Under the pieces are notes generated by a model, which was not told the DNA's origin, made no database searches, and worked only from the letters and a program-made list of their open reading frames with translations. From Caenimonas soli (GTDB lineage Bacteria; Pseudomonadota; Gammaproteobacteria; Burkholderiales; Burkholderiaceae_C), in the NCBI RefSeq assembly GCF_013155545.1, contig NZ_JABJVV010000008.1, forward strand, positions 124,001 to 188,000: a stretch of DNA of 64,000 bases, read 5' to 3'. This document shows positions 46,008-56,486 of this stretch, one piece after another (the stretch's first letter is position 1; every line of letters starts with the position of its first letter). A program made the position numbers and the translations under genes.

Positions 46008-47300
46008 CTACATCAAGGGCAAGCTCTGAAACCCTGAAGCTTCGCTCATCAACGGCAACTTGATGGTGAACTGGCTGCCGCGGCCGACGCCTTCGCTATG
46101 CACGGAGATCGTGCCGCCGTGCTCGCGCACCAGCCGGTCGGCCAGGGTCAGTCCGACCCCCATGCCGGCGCTGGCGTCCGGCGATTTGTCGCGCGCCTGG
46201 ACAAACAGGGCGAACACATGGGGCAGCATGTCCGCGGCTATGCCCACGCCGTTGTCGCTGACCTCGATCACGGCCTGGGCGTCCTGGGCGCGCACGGCGA
46301 CCTGGATGCGCCCCCGCTCGGGCGTGTATTTCGCGGCGTTCTGGATGACGTTGGTGAACACCTGAAGCAGGCGGGCGGAATCGCCATTGAGCCAGAGGTC
46401 ATGCGAAGCCGCCTTGAAAACCACGTCGTGCTTTCTTTCCTGGATGGCGGCAGCCGCCATCTCCAGCGCATCCTTGACCAGGCTGTTGACCTCCACGGCC
46501 GTTTCCTGCAATTCAACCTTGCCGTTTTCGACGCGGGTGACATCGACCAGGTCACTCACCATCCGCGATATCTGGTCGACCTGGCGGCTCATCACCTCGC
46601 GCCGGTCGGCTAGCTCGGGGCCGGTGGTCATCGGCTTGAGCTTCAGCAACGCCAGGTTCAGTTTGATCGCGGCCAGCGGGTTGCGCAGTTCGTGGGCCAG
46701 CATAGCCATGAATTCGTTCTTGCGCAGGTCCGCCTGTTCCAGGGCCAGCTGCTTGCCTCGCAGTTCCTCCATCGCCAGGGCCATTTCGCCATTGAGCCGC
46801 TCCAGCTCCTCGAAGGGCGTCAGCGCCTCGAAGCCCGCCAGCTGGGTGACCCGGGCCTCGACCTCCTGGATGGACAGCGGCTTGCGGTCCCGCGGCAAAC
46901 CCATTTCGAGGACGACGACGGTGCCGCCTTCTTCGGGGCTATCGACAGAGAGGTGGTCCACCAACCGGCGCGCAGCCGCGATGCCACGCTGGGTCTCGGC
47001 CCGCATGGCAAACATGACCTCGGCCCGATCGCGCGGCCTGGGGACGGCGGGACTGCGATCGGCGAACTCGGCCACCAGGCATTGGGAACGTCGGCCTCGC
47101 GGCTGGGTGTCGAACATGAAACTCAGGCTCGCCTCGCTGCCATTCTGGGCCGTGTGGCGGGCGATTTCAGAAATCGCGGTGACGAAGCGCGTGCGCTGCA
47201 GCGTGTCCAGGCCGAACAGTTCGCCCACCTGCCGGGCCCGCTCTCGGGCCGTCGTCACGGTGAGCGTGGTGATCTTGACGGCAGCAATCGGGTGCCTCAT
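46008..47300 (-). CDS. Histidine kinase with degenerate RsbT-like N-terminal domain
   Basis: A 430-residue cytoplasmic protein. Residues about 8-135 resemble an RsbT-type GHKL domain, but the N-box asparagine is replaced (SEIARHTAQNG, His49 where RsbT has Asn) and the glycine-rich lid is lost (RAETQRGIAAARRLVD), so this part should not bind ATP as RsbT does. A coiled coil leads to a full histidine kinase: His203 in MLAHELRNPLAAIKLN, NVIQNAAKYTPERG, DNGVGIAADMLP and GMGVGLTLADRLV. It is the last gene of the stressosome operon, overlapping the previous stop by 1 base. It may couple the stressosome to a two-component output. Confidence 0.85.
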   Translation of the reverse strand: MRHPIAAVKITTLTVTTARERARQVGELFGLDTLQRTRFVTAISEIARHTAQNGSEASLSFMFDTQPRGRRSQCLVAEFADRSPAVPRPRDRAEVMFAMRAETQRGIAAARRLVDHLSVDSPEEGGTVVVLEMGLPRDRKPLSIQEVEARVTQLAGFEALTPFEELERLNGEMALAMEELRGKQLALEQADLRKNEFMAMLAHELRNPLAAIKLNLALLKLKPMTTGPELADRREVMSRQVDQISRMVSDLVDVTRVENGKVELQETAVEVNSLVKDALEMAAAAIQERKHDVVFKAASHDLWLNGDSARLLQVFTNVIQNAAKYTPERGRIQVAVRAQDAQAVIEVSDNGVGIAADMLPHVFALFVQARDKSPDASAGMGVGLTLADRLVREHGGTISVHSEGVGRGSQFTIKLPLMSEASGFQSLPLM

Positions 47301-48301
47301 CACATTCCTTTCGCAACCACGATGGTTGCATCGTCGGTATCCCTGGCGTGATCGCGGAACAGGACGGAAGCGATCAGGCTCGGATGGCGAGCCAGCAGGC
47401 CTGGGTACTTGGCCAGGTTCCAGCGGCCCGACAAACCATCGGTATTGAGAATGACCACCGCGTTCGCCTTCCACGAGGCCGTCTGGCTGCGCACCTTGCG
47501 CAAGTTATAACCCGCAATTCCCTCGATGGAAAGCAGGTGCTCGGATCCCGCGTCCTGCAGGATCACGGCCATGATATTGCCGACGCCGCAGAAGACGGCG
47601 GTTCCGGCCGCGGCGTCCAGCGCCAGCACGGCCATCACCACCCCGCGGGTTTCCTTCAGCTGCTCATGCGCGCTTTGCAGGATGTCGGCTGCTGTGTCGG
47701 TGGGACTCGCGGCATCGACGACCGCAATAGCCTGTTTGGCGGCACTGGCCGCGAGAGGGCCATGGCCCAGGCCATCGACGATGCAGATCAACTGTCGGCT
47801 GCCGAAGTCGCGTATCCGCCAGGCGTCGCCGCACTCGGTCTGGCCCCGCTTGGGAGCCGAGCGGGCCGAGGCGATGAGGGCCGGCGCGGCTTTGCCCACC
47901 CCGGGCGCCGCCTTGGCCACTCGGGCGAGCACAGCCGATCCCTGCCCGGCCACGCTATAGACGTCGAAGTAGGTGGAGGCGCGCTTGATGCTACCCAGCC
48001 CGACGCCCAGGCTGCCGCTGGTGGAGTGCCCATCCCGAAGCGATGCGGCGAAATCGGCAAAGCCGGGGCCGCGGTCCGTGGCGACGATTTCGATGCCGCG
48101 ACGGCCTGCTTCGGCAAAACGGGCAAGCGTGACGCTACCGCGCTTTGCATACTTCACGAGGTTGGTGGAGACTTCCGTGGCGACCAGCGCGACATGGCCC
48201 ATCTCGGTATCGTTCATGCCCTCCGCCCGCGCCAGGTCCGCAGCCGCACGCCGCACCTCGCCGACCTGGCTGGGCTCGTGGACTTCTATCGTCGTTTCCA
48301 T
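47300..48301 (-). CDS. RsbT-like kinase domain fused to PP2C/SpoIIE-type phosphatase (RsbX/RsbU-like)
   Basis: A 333-residue two-domain protein. Residues 1-130 form an RsbT-like GHKL ATPase with an intact N-box (TEVSTNLVKYA, Asn47), DRGPG (76-80) and a SLGVGLG lid (97-103). Residues about 150-333 form a PP2C-type phosphatase of the RsbX/SpoIIE group with VDGLGHG (Asp176), NTDGLSG and a DDATIVV end, the metal-binding aspartates. Such fusions occur in stressosome clusters and can both read and reset phosphorylation of RsbR and RsbS. The ATG at 48301 lies 16 bases inside the end of rsbT. Confidence 0.88.
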   Translation of the reverse strand: METTIEVHEPSQVGEVRRAAADLARAEGMNDTEMGHVALVATEVSTNLVKYAKRGSVTLARFAEAGRRGIEIVATDRGPGFADFAASLRDGHSTSGSLGVGLGSIKRASTYFDVYSVAGQGSAVLARVAKAAPGVGKAAPALIASARSAPKRGQTECGDAWRIRDFGSRQLICIVDGLGHGPLAASAAKQAIAVVDAASPTDTAADILQSAHEQLKETRGVVMAVLALDAAAGTAVFCGVGNIMAVILQDAGSEHLLSIEGIAGYNLRKVRSQTASWKANAVVILNTDGLSGRWNLAKYPGLLARHPSLIASVLFRDHARDTDDATIVVAKGM

Positions 48302-48687
48302 TGGATAACCGTGACTCTTGTTCCCCTTCCGGGGTGGGAGATGATGTTGAACTCGCTGACCAGGCGGCGGGCGCCACCCAGCCCCAGGCCCAGGCTGCGC
48401 GCGGAGCTGTAGCCATCGGTCATCGCCTGCGCTACGTCGGCGATGCCTTTTCCCTCGTCCTCGAAGTCGAGTCGCAGTCCGGGCTGCTCGCCTTTCAGAA
48501 CTTCGGCAATGGTCATCGTGCCACCGCCTCCATGCACGAGGGCGTTGCGGCCCAGCTCGCTGGCGGCCGTGACGAACTTGGTGCGATCCACGCTGCTGAA
48601 GGCCAGGCGTGTCGCCCAATCCGACACCAATTTCCGCGCGCTGCCCAATTGCTCCTGCGTTGTGACCGGTACCGTCGCTGATTTCAG
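48286..48687 (-). CDS. rsbT: RsbT serine/threonine kinase of the stressosome
   Basis: A 133-residue GHKL-fold protein kinase that phosphorylates RsbS and RsbR and then leaves the stressosome to activate its output. The N-box SELGRNALVHG, DEGKGI and the lid SLGLGLGGARRLV are intact. No ATG, GTG or TTG gives a full-length N-terminus: from the in-frame stop at 48712 the first is a TTG at 48648, which would drop the first strand. A CTG at 48687, overlapping the rsbS stop as CTGA, gives the normal RsbT length and start (KSATVPVTTQEQL), so I use it with caution. Confidence 0.8.
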   Translation of the reverse strand: MKSATVPVTTQEQLGSARKLVSDWATRLAFSSVDRTKFVTAASELGRNALVHGGGGTMTIAEVLKGEQPGLRLDFEDEGKGIADVAQAMTDGYSSARSLGLGLGGARRLVSEFNIISHPGRGTRVTVIQWKRR

Positions 48688-49067
48688 CGCGGCGATAGCG
48701 CGTCCCCCGGCTCATCTAGGGAGTCGTGAAGCAGGCGCATTCCCTTGTCGACGTTCAGGGCGGTCCTGATATTCGAAAGCGTCATGCCCAGTTCCACCAG
48801 GGTAATGGCGACCGCGGGGCGCATTCCCACCAGCACCATGGTGGCATCCATCACTCGGGCTATGGCCGCAATCTGCGCCAGCGAGCGGCCAATGAACGAA
48901 TCGACGATTTCCAGTGCCGAGATGTCGAGCAGGACGCCGCGCGCGCTGGTCTTCGTGAGCTTGGTCGTCAGGTCATTCTGCAAGGTCATGGCCAGCTCAT
49001 CATGGAGCTCGACCTGGATCGTCACCAGGAGAAACTCGCCCAGCTGGAGAATGGGGATCTGTTCCAA
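48684..49067 (-). CDS. rsbS: RsbS, STAS-domain scaffold of the stressosome
   Basis: A 127-residue single STAS-domain protein that holds RsbT in the resting stressosome. It starts LEQIPILQLGEFLLVTIQVE like RsbS proteins, and the phosphorylated serine is Ser57 in IVDSFIGRSL, matching Ser59 of Bacillus subtilis RsbS. The IDSFI-like motif and GMRPAVAITLVELG are strongly conserved. The start is a TTG at 49067, 5 bases after the rsbR stop; a CTG overlapping that stop (49076) is an alternative. The downstream end overlaps the probable rsbT start by 4 bases. Confidence 0.87.
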   Translation of the reverse strand: MEQIPILQLGEFLLVTIQVELHDELAMTLQNDLTTKLTKTSARGVLLDISALEIVDSFIGRSLAQIAAIARVMDATMVLVGMRPAVAITLVELGMTLSNIRTALNVDKGMRLLHDSLDEPGDALSPR

Positions 49068-49072
49068 GCGCG

Positions 49073-49939
49073 TCAGCCCGCGCCAACCGCGTGATCGAGC
49101 TTCACGATGGTGAGGTTGCTCTTGCGCAGCGCAACGCGCAGCGCGTCGGCCAGCGACGACTTGGTAGTGACATCGCCCAGTTCCACGCCCAGGTGCACGA
49201 TGGTCTGCGCGATCTGGGGACGGATGCCGCTGATGATGCATTCGGTGCCCATCAGGCGCGCGGCCGCGACGGTCTTGAGCAGATGCTGCGCAACCTGCGT
49301 GTCCACCGTGGGAACGCCGGTGATGTCGATGATGGCGATGCTGGCTTCGTTCTCGACGATGGCCTGCAGCAGGCTTTCCATCACGACCTGGGTGCGTTCG
49401 CTGTCCAGCGTGCCGATGAGGGGCATGGCCACGATGCCGTTCCACAACCGGATGACGGGCGTGGACAGATCGAGCAGTTCCTGGTGCTGGCGGTCGATCA
49501 CATGTTCGCGACCCAGCTGGTAGGCCTCGATCGTCACCAGCCCGAGCTTGTCGAGCATGGTGGACACGTGCCACAGCGCCTCGATCAGGGCCTTGGGATC
49601 TTCCGCGTACGCCGTTCTAAGCGCGGAGAACAATGGCTGTTTGAGCGAGAACACGAAAGTGGCGGTTTCCGAAGACGAAAAACCGGCGATGGCGCGATCC
49701 TTGGAAAGATTCGACAACGAGGCGCGAACCTCGTCCCAGCCGGAGCCGCTCAGATGTTCGTCGTAGCCGTGCTGGACGGCCTCGGAGAGGCCTGAAAGGA
49801 AGGAACGGGATTGCTCGCGAAGCGCATGCACGTCCAGCTGGTCGCGGCGGCCGCTTTGGCTGAGCTGGGAATCCACCCAGCTGCTGAGGATGGAGGCCTC
49901 CTTGTTCTTAAGGATGGCGGCTATTCCATGGTTGTTCAA
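49073..49939 (-). CDS. rsbR: RsbR-type stressosome sensor protein
   Basis: A 288-residue stressosome sensor. Residues about 1-150 form the variable helical N-terminal sensory domain (RsbRD_N type: ILSSWVDSQLSQS; ETATFVFSLKQPLFSAL), and 160-285 a C-terminal STAS domain. The threonine matching RsbRA Thr205 is Thr214 (VPTVDTQVAQ); the site matching Thr171 is a serine (Ser180 in GTLDSERTQ). The start is a TTG with a strong CAGGAG 5 bases upstream, lying inside a hairpin. It is the first gene of rsbR-rsbS-rsbT-phosphatase-kinase. The signal sensed is unknown. Confidence 0.88.
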   Translation of the reverse strand: MNNHGIAAILKNKEASILSSWVDSQLSQSGRRDQLDVHALREQSRSFLSGLSEAVQHGYDEHLSGSGWDEVRASLSNLSKDRAIAGFSSSETATFVFSLKQPLFSALRTAYAEDPKALIEALWHVSTMLDKLGLVTIEAYQLGREHVIDRQHQELLDLSTPVIRLWNGIVAMPLIGTLDSERTQVVMESLLQAIVENEASIAIIDITGVPTVDTQVAQHLLKTVAAARLMGTECIISGIRPQIAQTIVHLGVELGDVTTKSSLADALRVALRKSNLTIVKLDHAVGAG

Positions 49940-49943
49940 CGAA

Positions 49944-49962
49944 GCTCCTGGAGTTCAGGAGC
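49944..49962 (-). promoter_or_regulatory. Hairpin covering the rsbR ribosome binding site
   Basis: GCTCCTG (49944-49950) and CAGGAGC (49956-49962) are perfect 7-base arms around 5 bases. On the mRNA (minus strand) the 3' arm is the AGGAG ribosome binding site, 4-5 bases before the UUG start, and the 5' arm is its exact anti-sequence. Translation of the stressosome operon may depend on opening this stem. Confidence 0.55.
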
Positions 49963-50076
49963 GATCGGCGACGGCTTTCCCTGGACAAATGTACACGTGG
50001 GTGCCCACGATCACCCATGATATCCCGCGCAGCGACTTCCGTGTGTGCGGAAGAGTACAGACGAACTCGCCCGCCG

Positions 50077-50514
50077 CTATTGGAGCGGTCCCTTGAAGGC
50101 CTTGGGAATGGGTAGTGGCAACACCGGTATGCCCTCCTCCACCAGCGCCTCGGTCTCCTCGCGCGAGGCCTGCCCGCGGATGCTGCGTTCGCCGGTTTCG
50201 CCATAGTGGATGCGGCGTGCTTCCTCGGCGAAACGCTCGCCCACGTCTTCGGTGTTGGCCATGACGTGGCGCACCATCTTCAGCCATTCCGCCTGCAGGG
50301 ATGCGTCCGGCGTGGTCACGACGTCCTGGCGCGGCGCGGGCTGTGCGGCCCCCAGGTTCAAGCGCGGAGCCGTGAGCATCTTGCTCACGCCCGTATCGCC
50401 GCACAGCGGGCATTCCACCAGCCCACGCGCGAGCTGGCCCTGGAATTCATCTTCGGAGGCGAACCAGCCTTCGAAGGTGTGGCTGTGCGAGCACTGCAGG
50501 TTGAGGACCTTCAT
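50077..50514 (-). CDS. DUF1178 family protein
   Basis: A 145-residue protein of the DUF1178 family, of unknown function. It has the family's N-terminal LNLQCSHSHTFEGWF start and a CPLCG knuckle at about 36-40, suggesting a small zinc-binding domain, and ends in a charged helix with a VLPLPIPKAFKG tail. Its position after the NUDIX gene (9 bases between) is the usual end of the nuo region in Comamonadaceae. It is the last gene before the divergent-spaced stressosome promoter region, with 137 bases lacking a gene in between. Confidence 0.85.
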   Translation of the reverse strand: MKVLNLQCSHSHTFEGWFASEDEFQGQLARGLVECPLCGDTGVSKMLTAPRLNLGAAQPAPRQDVVTTPDASLQAEWLKMVRHVMANTEDVGERFAEEARRIHYGETGERSIRGQASREETEALVEEGIPVLPLPIPKAFKGPLQ

Positions 50515-50523
50515 ACAGCTAGA

Positions 50524-51096
50524 TTATGTCTTCCAGTCCAGATTCCAAGCCCCGGAAAGGACGTTTTGCAGCCACAGTGCCCCGGTCAGGGTCTTGGCGT
50601 CGGTCACCCGGCCGTCGCGGCACCAGGCCAACAGCTCGGCCGGAGTCGCCGTGATGACCTCCAGGAACTCTCCCTCGTCGAGCTGGCGCTCGCTCAGGAC
50701 CAGGCCTTTGGCGAACCAGATGTCGATGAACTCGGTGGAGTAGGAGATCACGGGATGCAGCACGCCCGCCCGAGCCCATTCACGGGCGCTGTAGCCGGTC
50801 TCTTCCAGCAATTCGCGCTGGGCGCAGGCCAGGGAATCCTCGCCGGGGTCGAGCTTGCCCGCCGGGAACTCGATCATCACCCGGTCTACCGGGTAGCGGA
50901 ACTGGCGCTCCAGCACCAGCCGGCCGTCGTCCAGCATCGGGATGACCATCACCGCGCCGGAATGGATGACGTACTCACGGGTCGTCTGTTTGCCGTCGGG
51001 CAAAGCCACCGTGTCGCGAAACGCGTGCAGAAAGCGGCCCTTGAACAGCTCCTGGCTGCCGGTCTTGCGTTCTATGAGGTGGCTGTCGTCTGCCAT
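50524..51096 (-). CDS. NUDIX hydrolase, ADP-ribose pyrophosphatase-like
   Basis: A 190-residue NUDIX enzyme. The Nudix box GKLDPGEDSLACAQRELLEE plus TGY (about 96-118) has all the metal-binding glutamates in the GX5EX7REUXEEXGU order. The length and FEFPAGK-like segment MIEFPAGKLDPGE fit the ADP-ribose pyrophosphatase group, which cleaves ADP-ribose from NAD turnover. It lies 7 bases after DUF2818 in the nuo-tail operon. The link to NADH metabolism is suggestive but not proven. Confidence 0.88.
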   Translation of the reverse strand: MADDSHLIERKTGSQELFKGRFLHAFRDTVALPDGKQTTREYVIHSGAVMVIPMLDDGRLVLERQFRYPVDRVMIEFPAGKLDPGEDSLACAQRELLEETGYSAREWARAGVLHPVISYSTEFIDIWFAKGLVLSERQLDEGEFLEVITATPAELLAWCRDGRVTDAKTLTGALWLQNVLSGAWNLDWKT

Positions 51097-51103
51097 GGGG
51101 CGC

Positions 51104-51412
51104 TCAGCGGGGGTGGGGATGGCGGCGAAGATAGCGCCAGATGAATCCGGGAAAGGCGAAGGTGATGAATAGCGCGCCGGTCACGGCGTAGAACTCCCAG
51201 CCTTGCGGAGCGATCTGGCCCGCGCGCCGTTCGAGCAACAGGCCAACGCCGCCCACTGCGAGATACATGAGCACCAGCTCTGCCAAGCGCAGCGCCAACG
51301 GCTTCGGTCCAGCCAGGGGAAACACAGCCAACAGCCGCTGGTTCACGAACGGAAGGTTGGCGGCGACGAAAGCCAGCAGGATGACCAGCCAGATCGATGC
51401 GGTTTGGGACAT
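51104..51412 (-). CDS. DUF2818 family membrane protein
   Basis: A 102-residue inner-membrane protein with three predicted helices: TASIWLVILLAFVAANLPF at the N-terminus, LAELVLMYLAVGGVGLLLE in the middle and FYAVTGALFITFAFPGFIW near the end. The family is found in betaproteobacteria directly after nuoN and may assist complex I, though its function is unknown. It follows nuoN by 12 bases and precedes the NUDIX gene by 7, so it belongs to the nuo transcript. Confidence 0.87.
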   Translation of the reverse strand: MSQTASIWLVILLAFVAANLPFVNQRLLAVFPLAGPKPLALRLAELVLMYLAVGGVGLLLERRAGQIAPQGWEFYAVTGALFITFAFPGFIWRYLRRHPHPR

Positions 51413-51424
51413 CCCCGGACCGGC

Positions 51425-52912
51425 TCAGGTGCCCAGCGTCTTGATGATGGCCTGCGCGCACAGCGTCATCAGGCCACCCGGCAGGATGCCCAGGATCAGC
51501 ACCAGGGCGCCGTTCAGGGTGAGCACCAAGCGCACGTCGGCCGGAGCCGACACGGTGGTGGCGGTGATCGGCTCGTCGAAGTACATCACCTTGACCACGC
51601 GCAGGTAGTAGAACGAGCCGATCAGCGACATCATGACGGCGAAAACCGCCAGCCAGATGTACAGGGTCTGGCCCGAAGCCACCAGCGATTGCAGCACAGC
51701 CAGCTTGGCATAGAAGCCCACCAACGGCGGCACACCGGCCAGCGAGAACAGGCACACCGCCATGACGCCGGCGTAGAGCGGGCTGCGCTGGTTCAGGCCG
51801 GCGAGGTCGGCGATCTCCTCGCTCTCGAAGCCTTCACGGGCGAGCAGCAGGATCACACCGAAGGTCGCCAGCGTCGTCAGCACGTAGGTGACGATGTAGA
51901 ACATGGCCGAGCTGTAGGCATTGGCGGCCGAGAGGGTGTTGTTGTTCACGACGCCCGAGAGCAAGCCCAGCAGGACGAAACCCATCTGGCCGATGGTCGA
52001 ATAGGCCAGCATGCGCTTGAGGTTGGTCTGGGCGATGGCGGCGAGATTGCCGACCATCAGCGAGCCGATCGCCATGATCATCAACATCTGCTGCCAGTCC
52101 AGCGCCAGCGGCAGCAGCCCTTCGACCAGCAGGCGAATGGTGATGGCAAAGGCCGCAAGCTCGGGCGCGCTGCCGATGACGATGGTCACCGAGGTGGGCG
52201 CGCCCTGGTACACGTCGGGAATCCACATGTGGAAGGGTGCGGCGCCCAGCTTGAACGCCAGGCCGGCCACGATGAAGACCAGGCCGAACACCAGCACCTG
52301 GTGCTTCACCTGGCCGGAATTCACGATCTTGAAGACGGTCGCTATATCCAGCGAACCCGTCGCACCGTAGAGCATGGACAGGCCGTAGAGCAGGAAGCCG
52401 CTGGCCATGGCACCCAGCACGAAGTATTTCATCGCCGCTTCGGTGGAAGTGGCGTGGTCGCGGCGCAGCGCGACCAGGGCGTAGCTGCACAGGGTGAGCA
52501 GTTCCAGGCCGAGATAGATGACCAGGAAGTTGCTGCCCGACATCATCACGAAGATGCCCAGCAGCGAGAACATGGACAGGATGAACATCTCGCCGCCGCG
52601 CAGCATGTCGCGGTCCGCGGCATAGGGGCGGCCGTACACCAGGCACACCATCATCGCCAGCGTGGCAAAGCACTTGAGCCAGTTACCCATGGGGTCGCTC
52701 ACCACCATGCCGCCGAAAGCGTAGAGGGTCTGGTTTTCCACGGCAAGCTGGCCGGTGAAGTACGCGACCACGGCCAGGGTGCCCATGGTGAGCCAATAGG
52801 TCATGTCACGCAGGCGCGTCTTCACGCCCAGGTCGACCATGGCGATAACGCAGGCCATCACCATCAGCAGGATTTCGGGCGATACGATGATCAGGCTTGA
52901 TTTGTCCAGCAT
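51425..52912 (-). CDS. nuoN: NADH-quinone oxidoreductase subunit N
   Basis: A 495-residue membrane subunit of complex I, one of the three antiporter-like proton-pumping subunits. About fourteen hydrophobic helices are visible, with the proton-transport segments [20 protein letters not shown] near 150 and the lysine-bearing broken helix [19 protein letters not shown] at about 290. It is transcribed after nuoM with 20 bases between them and is the last nuo gene before DUF2818. Together with nuoL and nuoM it moves protons as NADH electrons reach ubiquinone. Confidence 0.96.
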   Translation of the reverse strand: MLDKSSLIIVSPEILLMVMACVIAMVDLGVKTRLRDMTYWLTMGTLAVVAYFTGQLAVENQTLYAFGGMVVSDPMGNWLKCFATLAMMVCLVYGRPYAADRDMLRGGEMFILSMFSLLGIFVMMSGSNFLVIYLGLELLTLCSYALVALRRDHATSTEAAMKYFVLGAMASGFLLYGLSMLYGATGSLDIATVFKIVNSGQVKHQVLVFGLVFIVAGLAFKLGAAPFHMWIPDVYQGAPTSVTIVIGSAPELAAFAITIRLLVEGLLPLALDWQQMLMIMAIGSLMVGNLAAIAQTNLKRMLAYSTIGQMGFVLLGLLSGVVNNNTLSAANAYSSAMFYIVTYVLTTLATFGVILLLAREGFESEEIADLAGLNQRSPLYAGVMAVCLFSLAGVPPLVGFYAKLAVLQSLVASGQTLYIWLAVFAVMMSLIGSFYYLRVVKVMYFDEPITATTVSAPADVRLVLTLNGALVLILGILPGGLMTLCAQAIIKTLGT

Positions 52913-52932
52913 CTTGTTCTTTCAGTGCCTGC

Positions 52933-54405
52933 TCACAACTTGGACATGGCCACGTGCTTGAGGAAGTCCGCCACCGACACGTTCATGATGTCGGTGAAGG
53001 GCTTGGGATGGATGCCCATGTAGAGCACCGCGGCGGCCAGCAGGCCCAGCATCAGGAACTCGCGGGCATTGATGTCGGTGAGTTGCCGCACGTCTTCGTT
53101 GACCACCGGGCCCAGATAGACGCGCTTGAACATCCACAGCGTGTACGCAGCGCCGAAGACCAGCGCCGAAGCGGCCGCCGCGCCCAGCCAGAAATTCGCC
53201 TTGACGGCGCCGAGGATTACCATCCACTCGCCGACGAAACCGGCGGTGGCCGGCAGGCCACTGTTCGCCATGCAGAACAGCAGGGCAAAGGCAGTGAAAT
53301 TGGGCATGGTGTTCACCACGCCGCCATAGCTCGCGATCTCGCGCGAATGCACGCGGTCGTACAAGACGCCGATGCAAAGGAACATGGCGCCCGACACGAA
53401 ACCGTGCGCGATCATCTGCACGATGCCGCCGGCGACACCCAGGTCGCTGAAAATGAAGAAGCCGAGGGTGACGAAGCCCATGTGGGCCACCGACGAATAG
53501 GCCACCAGTTTCTTCATGTCCTGCTGCACCATGGCGACCAGGCCCACATAGACCACCGCGACCAGCGACAACCCGATCATCAGCCAGGCGTATTCACGCG
53601 CGGCATCCGGTGCGATCGGCATGGAAAAACGCAGGAAGCCGTAGGCGCCCAGCTTCAGCATGATGGCGGCCAGAACCGCCGAGCCGCCCGTCGGCGCCTC
53701 GACGTGCACGTCGGGCAGCCAGGTGTGGACCGGCCACATCGGCACCTTGACGGCGAACGACGCGAAGAAGGCGAAGAAAAGCAGTGTCTGCGCGGAAAGG
53801 CTCAGGGGCAGCTTGTGCCAGGTGATGATGTCGAAACTGCCGCCCGACTTGGTGTAGAGGAACACCAGTGCCACCAGCATCAGGAGCGAGCCGAGCAGCG
53901 TGTACAGGAAGAACTTGAAGGCCGCGTAGATCTTGTTGGGGCCGCCCCAGATGCCGATGATCAGGTACATCGGGATCAGCGTGGCTTCGAAGAAGGTGTA
54001 GAACAGGATGCCGTCGAGCGCGGAGAACACGCCGATCATCAGGCCCGACAGGATCAGGAAGGCGCCCATGTACTGGTTGACGCGCTCGGTGATGACTTCC
54101 CATGCCGAGATCACCACCACCAGGTTGATGAAGGCGGTGAGCAGCACGAACCAGAACGAGATGCCGTCGATGCCGACGTGGTAGTTGACGTTGAACCGGT
54201 CGATCCAGCGCGCCTTCTCGACGAACTGCATGGCGGAGCTGCCGGCGTCGAAGCCGGCATACAGCGGCAGCGTGACGAGCAGGCTGACCACGGCGCCGAT
54301 CAGCGCGAGCCAGCGCACCGAGCGTGCCTGGTCGTCGCGTCCCAACGCCAGCAGCACGACGCCGAAAAAGATAGGCGTCCAGATGGCAAGGCTTAGCAAA
54401 CCCAT
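52933..54405 (-). CDS. nuoM: NADH-quinone oxidoreductase subunit M
   Basis: A 490-residue antiporter-like subunit of complex I. The family run GIDGISFWFVLLTAFINLVV near residue 80, the conserved glutamate helix FFEATLIPMYLIIGIWGG at about 140, FAVKVPMWPVHTWLPDVHVE and the broken helix LVAYSSVAHMGFVTLG are all present. The length is normal. It lies 19 bases after nuoL and 20 bases before nuoN in the operon. Confidence 0.97.
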   Translation of the reverse strand: MGLLSLAIWTPIFFGVVLLALGRDDQARSVRWLALIGAVVSLLVTLPLYAGFDAGSSAMQFVEKARWIDRFNVNYHVGIDGISFWFVLLTAFINLVVVISAWEVITERVNQYMGAFLILSGLMIGVFSALDGILFYTFFEATLIPMYLIIGIWGGPNKIYAAFKFFLYTLLGSLLMLVALVFLYTKSGGSFDIITWHKLPLSLSAQTLLFFAFFASFAVKVPMWPVHTWLPDVHVEAPTGGSAVLAAIMLKLGAYGFLRFSMPIAPDAAREYAWLMIGLSLVAVVYVGLVAMVQQDMKKLVAYSSVAHMGFVTLGFFIFSDLGVAGGIVQMIAHGFVSGAMFLCIGVLYDRVHSREIASYGGVVNTMPNFTAFALLFCMANSGLPATAGFVGEWMVILGAVKANFWLGAAAASALVFGAAYTLWMFKRVYLGPVVNEDVRQLTDINAREFLMLGLLAAAVLYMGIHPKPFTDIMNVSVADFLKHVAMSKL

Positions 54406-54424
54406 TTTTATTCTTCCGCCTGAA

Positions 54425-56461
<2,037 letters not shown>

Positions 56462-56486
56462 GTTCTTGTGGTGCGCGACAAGGGCA

